From Labia minor (Eukaryota > Arthropoda > Insecta > Dermaptera > Spongiphoridae): 64,000 nucleotides of DNA. Location: the NCBI GenBank assembly GCA_963082975.1, contig OY720344.1, positions 64,446,546 through 64,510,545 of the forward strand, read 5' to 3'. The stretch's first letter is position 1; each line of letters starts with the position of its first letter. The notes beneath the pieces were generated by a model that saw nothing but the letters and a program-made list of their open reading frames with translations, ran no database searches and had not been told where the DNA came from. A program made the position numbers and the translations under genes. This document shows positions 14,460 through 28,100 of this stretch, piece after piece.

Positions 14460-16083
14460 ATTTTTGGCTGCACATTGCTCAGAATTTAAAAAGTTTTGCA
14501 TATCTTCGCTTTTCATGACCTCTAGAATCCAAAAGTGACTTGAAAATTTTTCATGTTTGTCTGTATGTCTGTCTGACCGGAAAATTATGATGTTATAGCC
14601 TCAAAATCCGCTGAACCGATTTTTATGAAATTTCATCACAATAATCTTAAATACCTCTATATGAACATAGACTATAAATTATATCAAAATCTATTCAATA
14701 ACCGCAGAAATTAATTTTTAAAAATCTATATAATACTCCGTGTTGTTCATTCAATAGCCTTTCGTGGCTCAGTGAAGAAGCCGATTCATTCTAGCAATTC
14801 CCAAACAAAGAATTATCATAATATTTAAATTTAGAAACTAAGGTTCTGTAATCACAAAGGATAATAATATTAAAATGCAGAAAATAGGCTTATCTAATCA
14901 AAACTATTATCAAGGAGGATCAAAATTGAAATATTAAATTTTACAATAAATATAATTTAAATAGTTTTTATATTTAACTTTATATACCTGAACAGTGTAA
15001 TGCTTTTCTAAGATTTATTTGATAAGTTTGAACTAGACTAACTATTAGAGATAGAATTTGTTTTTTTATTATTTATCAAACTAAAATTTCTTTTCAAATG
15101 AAAATCTTATAGAACGGTATTGGTATATTAACATATTTCTATATAATATTTTATTCATTTTATTTATATTTTTTTATAATTATAAGATAATAAAACAAAT
15201 TTCACATATATGTTAAGAAAAAGAGAAAGAGAACTCTATAACCACTTTGAAAGTAGATGATTGAAAAATAAAAAAATATAAATTGGGGAGTAAAAAATTC
15301 AATTCAATTATATATTATTAAAAAGTAAATTTTTTTTAATTATATTTTCTGTTATAAATAAATAAAACTTACCGAACTTTATGATATTGATCACCAGTTC
15401 CGCAGCCAGCATCTCGATCAGCCTGGATCAATTGACATTCGCTCCATCCACCAGTGACCCATCGATATTGTGAACATTCTACCCTACAAACTTTTTGTTC
15501 TAAAGTCACACCACATGGTCTTCCACCATTTTCTGCTTGACGAAGATATTTTCTCGTTCGATTTTGAATTCCCGGACCACAGATGGATGAACATTCACCC
15601 CATGAAGACCATTCGCCCATCAAACAATCAGTAGGGCAAGTGACCATACATGGCTCCTCGTCCAATCCAGATTCTCTTCCACACAAACTGAAATCAGATA
15701 AAAGTAATTCATTTATAGATAACAATTTATATAAACACTATAGATTTATAATGTAGATTATTTAAAATTATCTTTCCTTTCTTAGCTTATCGCCTGAAGG
15801 TTTTCCAATTTCTAGTCCCTTATAAATAAAAACTTTTCACTTCCTTTTTTTTCTTTCAATTGATTCAAATATACCTCCCTATAATTCTAACTATATTTGA
15901 GAATGTAAATAATGTATTTGTTCACCACTATTCCCCAGTAATATCAGACATTTTGGGAAACTCTAAATCTATTCTCATTTTCTAAAGTCATAGATCTCAT
16001 CTCAAACCTATAAAGTACATTAAAATTGCGGAAATACTAAAATCACTTATAAAACTAATTATTTAATTATACATTCTTTATGT

Positions 16084-16125
<42 letters not shown>

Positions 16126-19100
16126 CGCGTTTAACCTTTCTCTACATTATTAAATAACTTTTTATCTCATTATAAATCCCATCCCATTATAGAAAAATTA
16201 AAATAAACATATTTATTAGATTTGTATCTTGCCCCAAGGTGTACGACAGTCAAAAGTAAATGTTAAATAAAATTTACTTGGAATTGTTTTTTCAAGAAAA
16301 GAAAACTATTTCTAGTGACAAGTTAGAAGCAAAATGATAAAACTCTTAGAAAATAATATTTTCTAATTTTATTTACAACGAACTTTTTGATATTCTGAAT
16401 TTCTAATCCTTAAGCCTAATTTGTTCCTAATGAAGGAAGAATAACTATTAATAAACAGTGGTTACGAAGATTAAATAAAACATATTTTAAACACACAACT
16501 TGGCATATCTTGGGTTCCAAGCTGGATCACTTCTATTTGTCCTAAAGTGTGCCACTTTAAAATTTAGAATGCATTGATGTTAAGTTTACCTTCAGAACTA
16601 TAAATATTCATGAATTTTAAACAAAATATTTTAAATTTGATTATAGTTCGTTTTATTTAAAAATATTTTCAATAAAATTATCTTTACAACTTATTGAAAT
16701 TTTATATGAATTATTATTATTATTATTTATATGAAATATTTTATATAAATGTTATATGGACTTGTTCTAAAAATACAAATCTTAAATAATTCTAATCTGA
16801 TTTTTCAAATGATTCAAAACACACCTGACAGTTTAAGTGTGATGCTCTTACATCTGCAAGATCTAAGAATTAATTTAAAAATTAGGCCAAAAAATAAAGC
16901 TCTCCCGAGGTATACTGTGTCCCAAAGTGAGCCTCTCCCCCATAATTATGAATTACATTAAGTAATAAAATAAAAGACAATAAAATCAAGCTTTTTGTAT
17001 TAAGGATTTTTGATTTCCCTAAGATTTTGTTTATACTTTAATTTCTTTTTGTCTTTAAAGTACTTTCATATAAATAATTTAATAGAATTTTTCTGATTTC
17101 AAAATCTTTAGGACTTTTTAAAAGATATATTTCACTTTGTTGATTATCCAATATATTAATCATTTTTGTGTATAAATAAATTATTTGTCTCATGTGAAAA
17201 ATTATAGAAATATGAGGATTGTTTTAAAAAATAAAACAAAAATTAAAAAATTGCATTGAAATGTTCGCGGCTGGATGTTGTGGTTGATATCCTTTCGTTT
17301 CAGTTGATAAGCAACGGTGGGGAGTAAGCGGTCGTTGACTGTCTACGACGTTACCTGGGCTCGACGAGGCGGCCTTGCTCATCGTAACAGCCGAAACGAC
17401 GCGTTCGTGAACCGGCGCCACAAACCCCAGCGGCTGGCCGTCCGTTGGCCGTCACGTCGGACACTTCACGTTCTACGATGCAGTCACTCCATGGGCCATG
17501 GGCACGCGCCGTATAACGACCACATGGACACGCACGTGTTTCTGACAACGGGAACGTACCCTGATTTTGACAGGGAGTACGGCTACTCGTCAATCCTGAA
17601 AGGAAAAAAAAAATAAAATATTTTTTAAATTTTTGTGTGAAATTTTCAAATTTCAAAAGTTTTATTTAAATTTATCAATATTAGATGGTCATATTTATTT
17701 CTTCTTTTAATAGTAATGGATATTAATGAAATATCGTAGAAAAATAATGTTAGTACATGTAAATTCAAACACAAAATTTACGTTTTAGAGTTAGAAATAT
17801 TACCTATTTTTTCCAGTCTTTTAAAAAATAACAATTATTCAGAGTTCTAAATTATTTTCTCTATAAATAAATAAATAATTATTATAAAATTATTATAAAA
17901 AAGTTTTTTTATTAAGATTTAATAATTTTTTAAATAATTATTTTATTTTTAAAATCTTTTTTTAAGAGGTGAAAAGAAGAGAGAGAAGAAGGGGTTTAAA
18001 ATAAAAATCATCGAATTATTTAAGATTATTAGAATCTAGTATAATGGGTATAGATTCTATAGATATGAATCATCGTCTTTAAGTTTCGCAGCTTACGGTT
18101 TTACCATTTTATATTACAGGTGAATAATATTAATGAATGATTTGTAAATTTTAAGGTAGAAGAGAGATTTACCGATCAGTTGACGAGTTCTTGTTTTCAT
18201 AGCACAAGCTCTTTCGCATGTACCAAATGGTGACCAATTGCTGAGCACGCAAGGGTACTTGCAATGAACGAAGCAGGGCTCCCATTGAACTGGCGGTGGA
18301 ATTGGCCAAGAACCGTGTTGAAGACAGAGACCAGGGCTTACCCGCGAACTTCGATGATTACGAGAACACCAAACCGCTGCAGATAAATAAACAATCATAT
18401 TACTATTAATATAAAGGCAAAAACACTGTTTTTCTATAACAACCAAAATCTTCCCAGTCAGGTCGCACTCAGCGAAGTAAATTATAGGGTGTAGAATATA
18501 TATACCTAAAGCCTAGTATATAGAAACTGTCTTTATAACATGATATATATCATATTATTTTGTAGATAGTCAACAAGTCAATTCACTTTTTGTAAAGTTA
18601 AAATTGAATATTCATTTTTTTATTATTATTATTTAACGTCAACTTAATTCAAGAAAATGAACAAGTTCTATTAAAAAAGAAGATATGTGTATATGAATAG
18701 AATATATGGTCACTGTAGCGTTTCTCAAATCTTAAATTAAGCTAATTGCTCAACCTTGGGCTTTATTCTTTTAGTTCTGCTTCTCTAAGTTTGCATACAT
18801 TCCTCATCGACGGACCGTTACGAGCAGCCTGATTATTGCTCTAATTAATTATGATAGAACATTCTTTTTTACAATTTAGATATATATTTCTTCAAAAAGT
18901 CAATTGGGCCCTCTTCTATTTAGCTTATTATATTCAGTTAATATAATTTTATTTAAAAAAATCTAATTCAACGTGGAATATTCTATTTATATAATATATA
19001 TAATTTTGTTAGACACCTCATCTTCATTCCCTAATGAAATTTAAGATATTTTATTTTATTATTTACTAAATAACATAATATATTGAAAATTTATTAATTT

Positions 19101-22100
19101 TTAGATTTTTAAAAATATAGCGAAATATTATCATATGATAAATTTTTGGTATTTTTACTTTCCCGCATACTTCGTCAAGATCTATCGAAATCTCGAAGTC
19201 GAAATTTTTGACGATTCCAATACTTCCCTTATACGAAGTATGCGGGAAAGTAAAAATACCAAAAATTTATCATATGATAATATTTCGCTATATTTTTAAA
19301 AATCTAAAAATTAATAAATTTTCAATATATTATGTTATTTAGTAAATAATAAAATAAAATATCTTAAATTTCATTAGGGAATGAAGATGAGGTGTCTAAC
19401 AAAATTATATATATTATCATTCGATAGATCTTGACGTTTTAGACCTCCCTGAGTCGGAAAATACCATTTTTCGAATTATGTCTGTGCGTGTATGTATGTA
19501 TATATGTATGTATGTAATGTATGTGAGCAAATTTACTCAAAAACTAATCAAGCTAGGACTTCGAAATTTGGTACACCGATATTATTCACAATTTGTAAGA
19601 TTTCTATCAAAATTTCGTCAAAATCGGTTAACCGGAAGTGGTACTTTACCTACACTGGTTGCGTTTACCTTTCAAGTAAAGTACCAGTTTGCTTAGAGAT
19701 ATTTGCTTCATATTTTGTATATAGATTTAAAAATATGAAAAAAATTCAGATACCAAATTTTTTTATATATATAGATATATTTGCTAGAGAAAATTTTGAA
19801 TACTCATTTGTCGACAGAATATGTATTCATGTTTTGACCACAATTGTTTGTTATATTTTAGTCCAATCGAAATTAACAAATTATATTATAATATTAAAAA
19901 TTATTTAAAGAAGATATGCAAAAAATTTTAAATTCTGAGCAATGTGCAGACAAAAACCTTTTTCTATATATATAGATAGGAGAAGATATACCTATATATT
20001 AAATGTTTTTTTTTATTGTTATTGTAGGTAGTTTAATTTAATTCAAAATTACTTTTTGCTTGTATCTTTTTAATTATTATTTTTTATTCAGATTATTATT
20101 ATGAGTTTTTTTAATGAATAAAGGTTACAGAAAATTTAAATGAAATATTAAGATTGTAATTTTAACCTCCTAATTCCTTCCAAGTTACAACAGAGAAATT
20201 ATATTATTTTGATTGCTTAATTAAAACTAAATTATAATTTTTACTAGTCACTTAAGTTGTGAATTTTTTGAATTTTAAAATTAAATATACATTCAATATT
20301 TATACAAATTAAGATTTAGTTGTTTGATAGAAGAAATTTTATTAGATAATTTAAAAAAATAAATTTCTAAAATTTTGTTTTTGTTAAAATTACGAATATC
20401 AATATTATAGGTGAAGTACTTGAATGTAATCTGATTTATTACTTGGAAATGTTTGAGTGCAGCAACCTCAATCCTAAATCGTTTATATTTCCATCAAATA
20501 AATTAGATATTAAAAATGTAAAATTGTATTGATACATGTATTGTATTTATATCAAATATTTAATTAAATAAAATATGTGATATATAAAAATGTTTTATTT
20601 ATTTTTAAAGAAGAATATCATATTTAAATTAAAGGAAGTATGGTAAAAATAACATAAAAGGAGATTGTAAAGTAGAAGTTAATCAAATGTAATTGGTAGG
20701 GTTTCTTAGGATCCCTTCCGTGAGGGAATTAAAATGTTGACCAGCCAATTATTCTTCTAAGAGTTGGATAATTGGATTTGGTAGATCACGCAGAGGTTGG
20801 TCGATGACTGGGGTGTTTACCTCGAGTGCGGTAGCCCATGCCACATTCGACATTGGCTGGGAGTTGGCAGTCACTCCATTCGCCAATGCCCCATAGATAA
20901 TGTTTGCACCGGGCAGCAGACAGAGGACAAGGCCGTAGTTCTTCAGCGGAAGGACAGGGACGCCCACCGTGTGCCGGCCATGACAGGACAACTCGACGAC
21001 GAGACTGGATAGGCGCCACCTCTCCATCCACCACCTCTGAACTAGCATCTGCAAAAACACACAAACAAAGATTAGATTGGGAACAAAAGAATAGAATAAA
21101 AATAATTATTAATAATATTTTATTATATTTGGTCATGTTTTTGTTTTACTGTAATTAAAAAAAATATTCCTTATTATCGAGTTTGGCTGGTAACATTAAT
21201 AACTGGTTCACCGAACCATAATTCAAATAATTTAAAAGAACATAAAATAGTAATAAAACATATACACCTTATTAATGCTCTGAAAGACAGAAAAGTATGG
21301 TCTGTTGATATAACATAATATATATTTTGTAATTTGATTTTATTTATATTTATAATATTTTGTATTTAAGTAGTTGTTGACGTCATTTAATTTTTTTTTT
21401 TTATTAAGAAAAAACTAATGAAGATGATTGTTCCTGAGGCTGAAATCAATACAGATCGATTTTTCTTTATAAAAATTATCTATGGTGTGAATTTCAAAAA
21501 AATTCTTCGAGAGGTTTAATATTTCAAAAATACAAATATATATTCAAATATATATGTATATATACAATTTTTGCTAGTTTAATAAGATAAGATAAGATAA
21601 GAGTTCTATCAAAGGTTATCAAAAGGAAAATACTCAAACGAATAATAAGAAAAATTAATTCTTGGAACCATAAAACGTAAAGAAAACTAAAATGGTATAT
21701 TTGTTTTTTTATTATTATTGCATTATAAACTAAAAAGATGATTCTATGTGAATTTATTATATATCTAATAAAAAAACAAATCAAAAAATTATTTAAATTA
21801 AAAATTTATTTATAAAGTATGATTATATAATTGAAATTTTAATGGATTAATTTAAATGCATAAAAATTTAAAAAACTATATCCAGTAAAATAATTAACAA
21901 TTATAAATGTAGTCGTATATTAAAAATATTACTGGTATAGCTTATATATATATATATAGCTAGACATTTGGAATTCATTTGATGTTTACAAAATAATGAG
22001 ATTTTTAAAGTGGGAATATATAAAAAAACTTATTTACTATAATAAAATTTTCTATGTTGTTTTTTACTTCACTATATACTATATATATACATATATAAGT

Positions 22101-25100
22101 ATGCAATTTTAAAAACATATTTCAGAATAGGCTAATATAATATAAATAAATGCAAGTTTTTTTAAGTGTGTATTCCTCGACAATGTTACAAACATAAAAC
22201 ATATGTCCTATTTAATTATTATTATTATACATGCAAAAAGACCTCCTACTTCTCTCAAACTCTCTAAAAGTAATAGTGTTATATATTAAATTTGAATACA
22301 TAAATAGAATCTTTGCCTTTATTTTTGTTGTTGTTGATATGTGTTGTTATTCTGTAAGGTGAAGGTTGAATTGCATGAAGAAAAAAACAAAAAGAAAGCT
22401 ATCACGTCTACGAGTCCAGACAGGATTCGTTCCAGAAAGTTGAGAGAGAAAATCTTTTGTATTCTATTTTTATAATAAATTTTATAATACTTATTACAAA
22501 TAAATATCAAATTTTGATTTATAGAATACAATAATAATAATAAATTTTTTAATCCGTAAAAATCCAATAATATGAGAATGAGACATTGAAATGCATTTGA
22601 GCATGTCTTGAAATCATAAATTAAACTTATTTAATTACTATTTTTAAAAAATTCTTATTAATTCACATCATAAATCATTGATAAATTCTAACTTAACCAA
22701 AGTGATTTTAAAAAATATTTAACAAAAATGTAATAATAAAATAAATAATACAAACATAGGGGAAAGTGTCCTAATATGGAATACTTTTTCAAACAATGAT
22801 AAAGGGCTCTCAATTCTTTTTTCAATTTTGATTTATCACTATTTGTGATGATAAATATTCTGTTGCCTAATACGAGATACTAAGTGGCCCAAAATGAAAC
22901 TGTCTTCTTTTATTAGTTCAATTTTCAAAAGGTCTTCTGAAAAATATGTTTTTGGAAATATATACTTATTTTATTCAAACAAAATTGTTTAATAGATGAC
23001 AATAATTGACTCAAAATACAATGTTTAAAAAAATGCAGATACTTCTGTTTAATAAATTTATTAAAAATTTCTGAAAAATACATGAAAATTGGAAATATTT
23101 CTCAATTGAGTACATTAATTAAGGTTCAGAACAAAATTGCATAGAAATCAGAATCATTTATTTCCCCATTAACCTATTAACGTTTTTAATCATATTAGGC
23201 CTGTTGTGGTACCTCTAAAAAGGCACTTCATCTTTGTTTTTTATAAAAATTTTAAAAATTTGAAATAAGTAAAACCTAAAAGAAGAGTGTAAACTACAAT
23301 AAACAACGAACAATTTTTAATATATAAAATTGTGAAAAAAGTACCTGAATGTTTGTAGATTGTTTTGAAAAGTGAATAGAAACATAATGTTAACCACTTA
23401 ATAATAATTAATGCATATTTCTCGTTTCAGGGATAGTAAATAGAGGTGATTAGTTGTTTCCTTGCTAGAGCTGATCACTAGGACTCATTTGATAGTGAAT
23501 CCGGATGAAAGTTAGGACGCATCTCATATTAGCATTGCATCTCACAATAGATCACCTTCCTATGTACTTAAATTTACAATTTTATATATATATGTATAAT
23601 GTATGTTCAATAATCATATAATATCATAATAATAATAATAATATAAAAAAATCAATAAAAATAAGTTGACCTGTGGCCAGGTCCGAACCGACCGACGGTT
23701 TGAAGTAAATTAATTTCCAGCTACAGAAACAATTTCAAATAATTTTAATATATCTATTAATGTAATAAAAAACAGATATGGATACATAAATAATAAATAT
23801 AAACATTTTTAATTTTATTTTATTTATAATATATATGCAAGACCAGGCTGTGACGTCATGAATGGCTGGATGGCGTCATATAATTTTAAATCAAGAATAA
23901 ACTAATAAATATGATTTTCCCCGAGGATAAAACCAATACAAAGTGCATGATTTGTGGTGATATATAAAAAAATCTCCTCATGTGAAATTTGGTGTGAAAA
24001 TAACCCTTCCCTTCCTATCGTCGATTGCTAATACTACCACTTCCGGTTTCCGGATTTGCACCAAGAGCTGATCAATTCATCCCAAAATACTTTTTACCGA
24101 CGACGATAGTAAGGGAGGTATTGTTTTCACACCAAATTTCACATGTGGAGATTTTTACATATCTCCACGAATCATGCATTTTCTAAACAGAAAAAAGTAT
24201 TTTTAGCATGATGTCTGTCCGTCCGTCCGTCAGTCCGTCCGTATAGATGTGTACAGCCTGAACGGCTCAACCGATTTTGATGAAATTTGGTATATTTACT
24301 TAATGCATCAGTGGGATGAATTGATCAACTTTTGGTGCAAATCCGGGAACCGGAAGTGGTAGTATTAGCGATCGACGATAGGAAGGGAAGGGTTATTTTC
24401 ACATCAAATTTCACATGAGGAGATTATTTTATATATCACCACGAATCATGCACTTTGTATTGGTTTTATCCTCGGGAAAATCATATTTTATAGTTTTTTC
24501 TTGATTTAAAATTATATGACGTCATCCAGCCATTCATGACGTCACAGCCTGGTCTTACATATATATTATAAATAAAATAAAATTTTAAATGTTTATATTT
24601 ATTATTTATGTATTCATATCTGTTTTTTATTACATTAATAGATATATTAAAATTATTTGAAATTGTTTCTGTAGCTGGAAATTAATTTACTTCAAACCGT
24701 CGGTCGGTTCGGACCTGGCCACAGGTCAACTTATTCTGTTAAGAAAATGCATGATTCGTGGAGATATGTAAAAATCTCCACATGTGAAATTTGGTGTGAA
24801 AACAATACCTCCCTTACTATTGTCGGTCGATAATAAAAATGATTCATTAATAGTGGATAATTAAGTATATTTTTCACGATATATGTACCTTTATATATAT
24901 ATAATTTAAATTAATATAAAATTAATATTAATTATTTAAATTATATTGAATCTTTTATTTATTAAATCAATGCTACTATTCTTCATTCTCAATGCACTAA
25001 AATTTGCCTAACACTCGCATATTCATGTGTTCATTTGATATTTACTCTAATAAGTTTTTACTTAAAATACCAATAACTTTTCACTTAACAAACTAAGAAA

Positions 25101-28100
25101 ATTAATTCGCTATTGGAATTAGATGGTATTCTCTTGGTTCATAATTAATAACAAAAGGTTTAACATAATTATCGAAAATACATATAAATATATCATTTAA
25201 TTTATTATTATTATTATTAATATCCGATTTAAGTATATACATTAATTCTATATTAATATATTAAAACAGAAAAGAGAAGTGTAGAAATTTAGGTCAAATT
25301 CAACATTCCAATCTCAATATCTGTCTAAATTCTTTCATTTCTTTTAAATATCTATATTTAGAAATTAATATATAGTTAATTAATACTTTTTCTATATTTT
25401 CCCTTTCTTTAATTTTATTAATAAAGTCAATTTTCAAGTTTGAGAATTAAAAAGTGAATTTTTTATTATAAATCTAATTTTCAGTTTAATAAGTTAAATA
25501 AATAATCAATAACAAACAATAAAATTTCTAAAAGTTTCTATATTATATTTATAAAATAAATCACAGCAATCAATGAAATTTTAAGAAAATAAATACCAAT
25601 ATATATAATTATAAATTAAAAATAATATTTTAAATCAGATTTTTTTTTTTTGTACGCTTATACTTCACTTTTCGCTCAAATTTGAAACGTATATTGAAAG
25701 TCGATGACATTGCAATAACAAGTAAAAGAAATATTTTGAATTTTTCAAAAATACGGATTTTTAAAATTTGTGAATGTTAACACAATGTTATATATATATT
25801 TACAATTTTTTTTTATTTTATATTTTCTATACATTTTCAATACAATGTGCTTGTGTTCTGAGTGGGGCGCATACAATAATATTAAATTTACCTATTACTT
25901 AGGTATGTATGTATGCCCACGCTTTTTTGTTGGGCATATGTAGAGGATAATATTCAAGGTTTAATTAATATTTTATTTTCTATTTTTTAGGGCATTTTTG
26001 ATTAAAAAGTGTGTATTTTAAAAAGTTTTTTAAATATTAATTTTTTTAATTGTAAGTTAATCATGAAAGATTTAAAGAAAGGTTTGAAAAAGAAGAAAAA
26101 CAAAACAAAAAATGAATAGGAACTTTTTTGATTCAATGCAATCCTCTTTTAATATTTAAGATATAAATATAATTATAAATATAATTTTACAAATATCTAA
26201 TACAATTAAAACGACATAAATTGGTTCTTTTGCATTTATATACATTTTTTAGAGTCTAAATTTAATATATTTTTTCCTATATATATTATATTATATATTT
26301 TAATACAGGGATGAGCAACCCGCGGGCCGCATGCGGCCCTTTAAAGATTTTTCTGCGGCCCTCTGAGCATTTCTAAAATAGAATTTTATTATTCGTCTCG
26401 ATTATTTATAAACAATATTAAAATGTTTATTAGTATATATATAAAGCTTTGTAAATTATTAGAAAGTGCGGCCCGACACAAAATTCTAAAATTTAAATTG
26501 GCCCGTGGGTTAAAAAGGTTGCTCACCCCTGTTTTAATATATATATTTTAAAGTTTTAATTATATTGTTTCTGTTTTCTTTTAATTTTTTAAAATTATTA
26601 TAACTGACAATTTATTCTAAGAACTAGGTTTATTGTTTTTGTTTCTCTCTGGGAATATTAATAATTTGATTTAACTATTCTTATTTTATAACTAATCCAT
26701 ATTTGTAGAAAGACTATAAATCACCAATCAATTTAATTGTTCAAATATGAGAAATTAAATTTTGACAATCTGTTATATTATATACTGTTCATCTGATGTC
26801 TACTCCCTTTTGAAAAACCTGTCTTCACATGTTTTTTCGTTCAATAAAGAATAAATATAAAAACAATAAAAATGATTTTTTTTCTCGTAAATTTCAATTC
26901 AAGCATTTATATAAGAAATTATTTATATTTTTCATTTCATTTATATATGTATAAGTATATTGATAATATTTATATTAATAATATTCATATGGGTATGCTT
27001 TCTTCAATTATTGAAATATTTTGATTTGTATGTTATTGACACCTGTTATTAATTACTTCCATTATGAAATAAACAATTAAATATTACTACATTACATAAC
27101 TAATTACCTTACAATTTTTGCTAATGTAATAAGATTAGACTAGCTGCTCAGAGCGCCTTCGGCGCTCTTTACACCTAGACGGGGGCTCCGCCCCCTGTAC
27201 CCCCGAGTGATACATAGTATTTGGTTGGAAGTCTGTATGTTAAATGTTTTCATTCATTTTGTTTCAATCACAGTATATTACATAAAACATTCATTTTTTT
27301 GTGTTCTTGTATATGTTATATCTATATCTATCGATCATGAAACGTGAAGATATTCAAAAAATTTTAAATTCTGAGCAATGTGCAGACAAAAATGAGATGT
27401 ATCGACATTTGCGCTGTGACTAAGATAAGTTTCTAAGTAGTAAAAAAAAGAAAATATTAATTGAATTAAAAAAGAAAAAAAAGTAAATAAAATTCAAAAA
27501 GAAAGTATTAAATTAATAATTGTTTCTCTGGAGGGACAAAAATATAAATAAATATATTGCAACATTTCTGGAAAATGGAACACCCGCAGCTCAGCTCAGG
27601 AGTTACCTAAGATTCTAATTTCTTTTTTATTTTTCATCTCATTTGAGGTACCCTTCACCTCAGAAAAATTTGGTTACCTTTCTCCTTGTATTTTAGGCTC
27701 TGGAGTTTTTTTGCGTACGGACGGACAGACTGTCGTATTAAATATATAGATTTCATTAATTAAATTTGTAGTTTTCGAAATTTTTATATATATAATTTTA
27801 AATATAATAAACAACAGATTTTTGTTTCTTTTTTTGAGTGTTGATATGTATAAAAAAATGTACTTGTAGCCTAGATAATTCATCCATTTTAGTTTAGCTC
27901 TCTAGTGAACAAATCTGTTAATTGTAATTATTTTTATGATATTATTGGATAGTTTTTTTTTCTCGTTTGTCCCTCCTGTACAGACAAGTTTTGTTGTTAG
28001 TTTCTTTAAAATCCCTCGCTGTCTACAGTGAGTGGGCTGAGCTGGCAACGAACGACACGTCATGTTTATATTCAGCCAAATTTAAGATTACCTCACTCAT

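Noticed and set aside
20749-21158. Several overlapping ORFs on both strands
   Set aside because: All but one frame are shadows of exon 21048-20821; only the frame with HYLWGIGEWSDCQLP continues TSP1.
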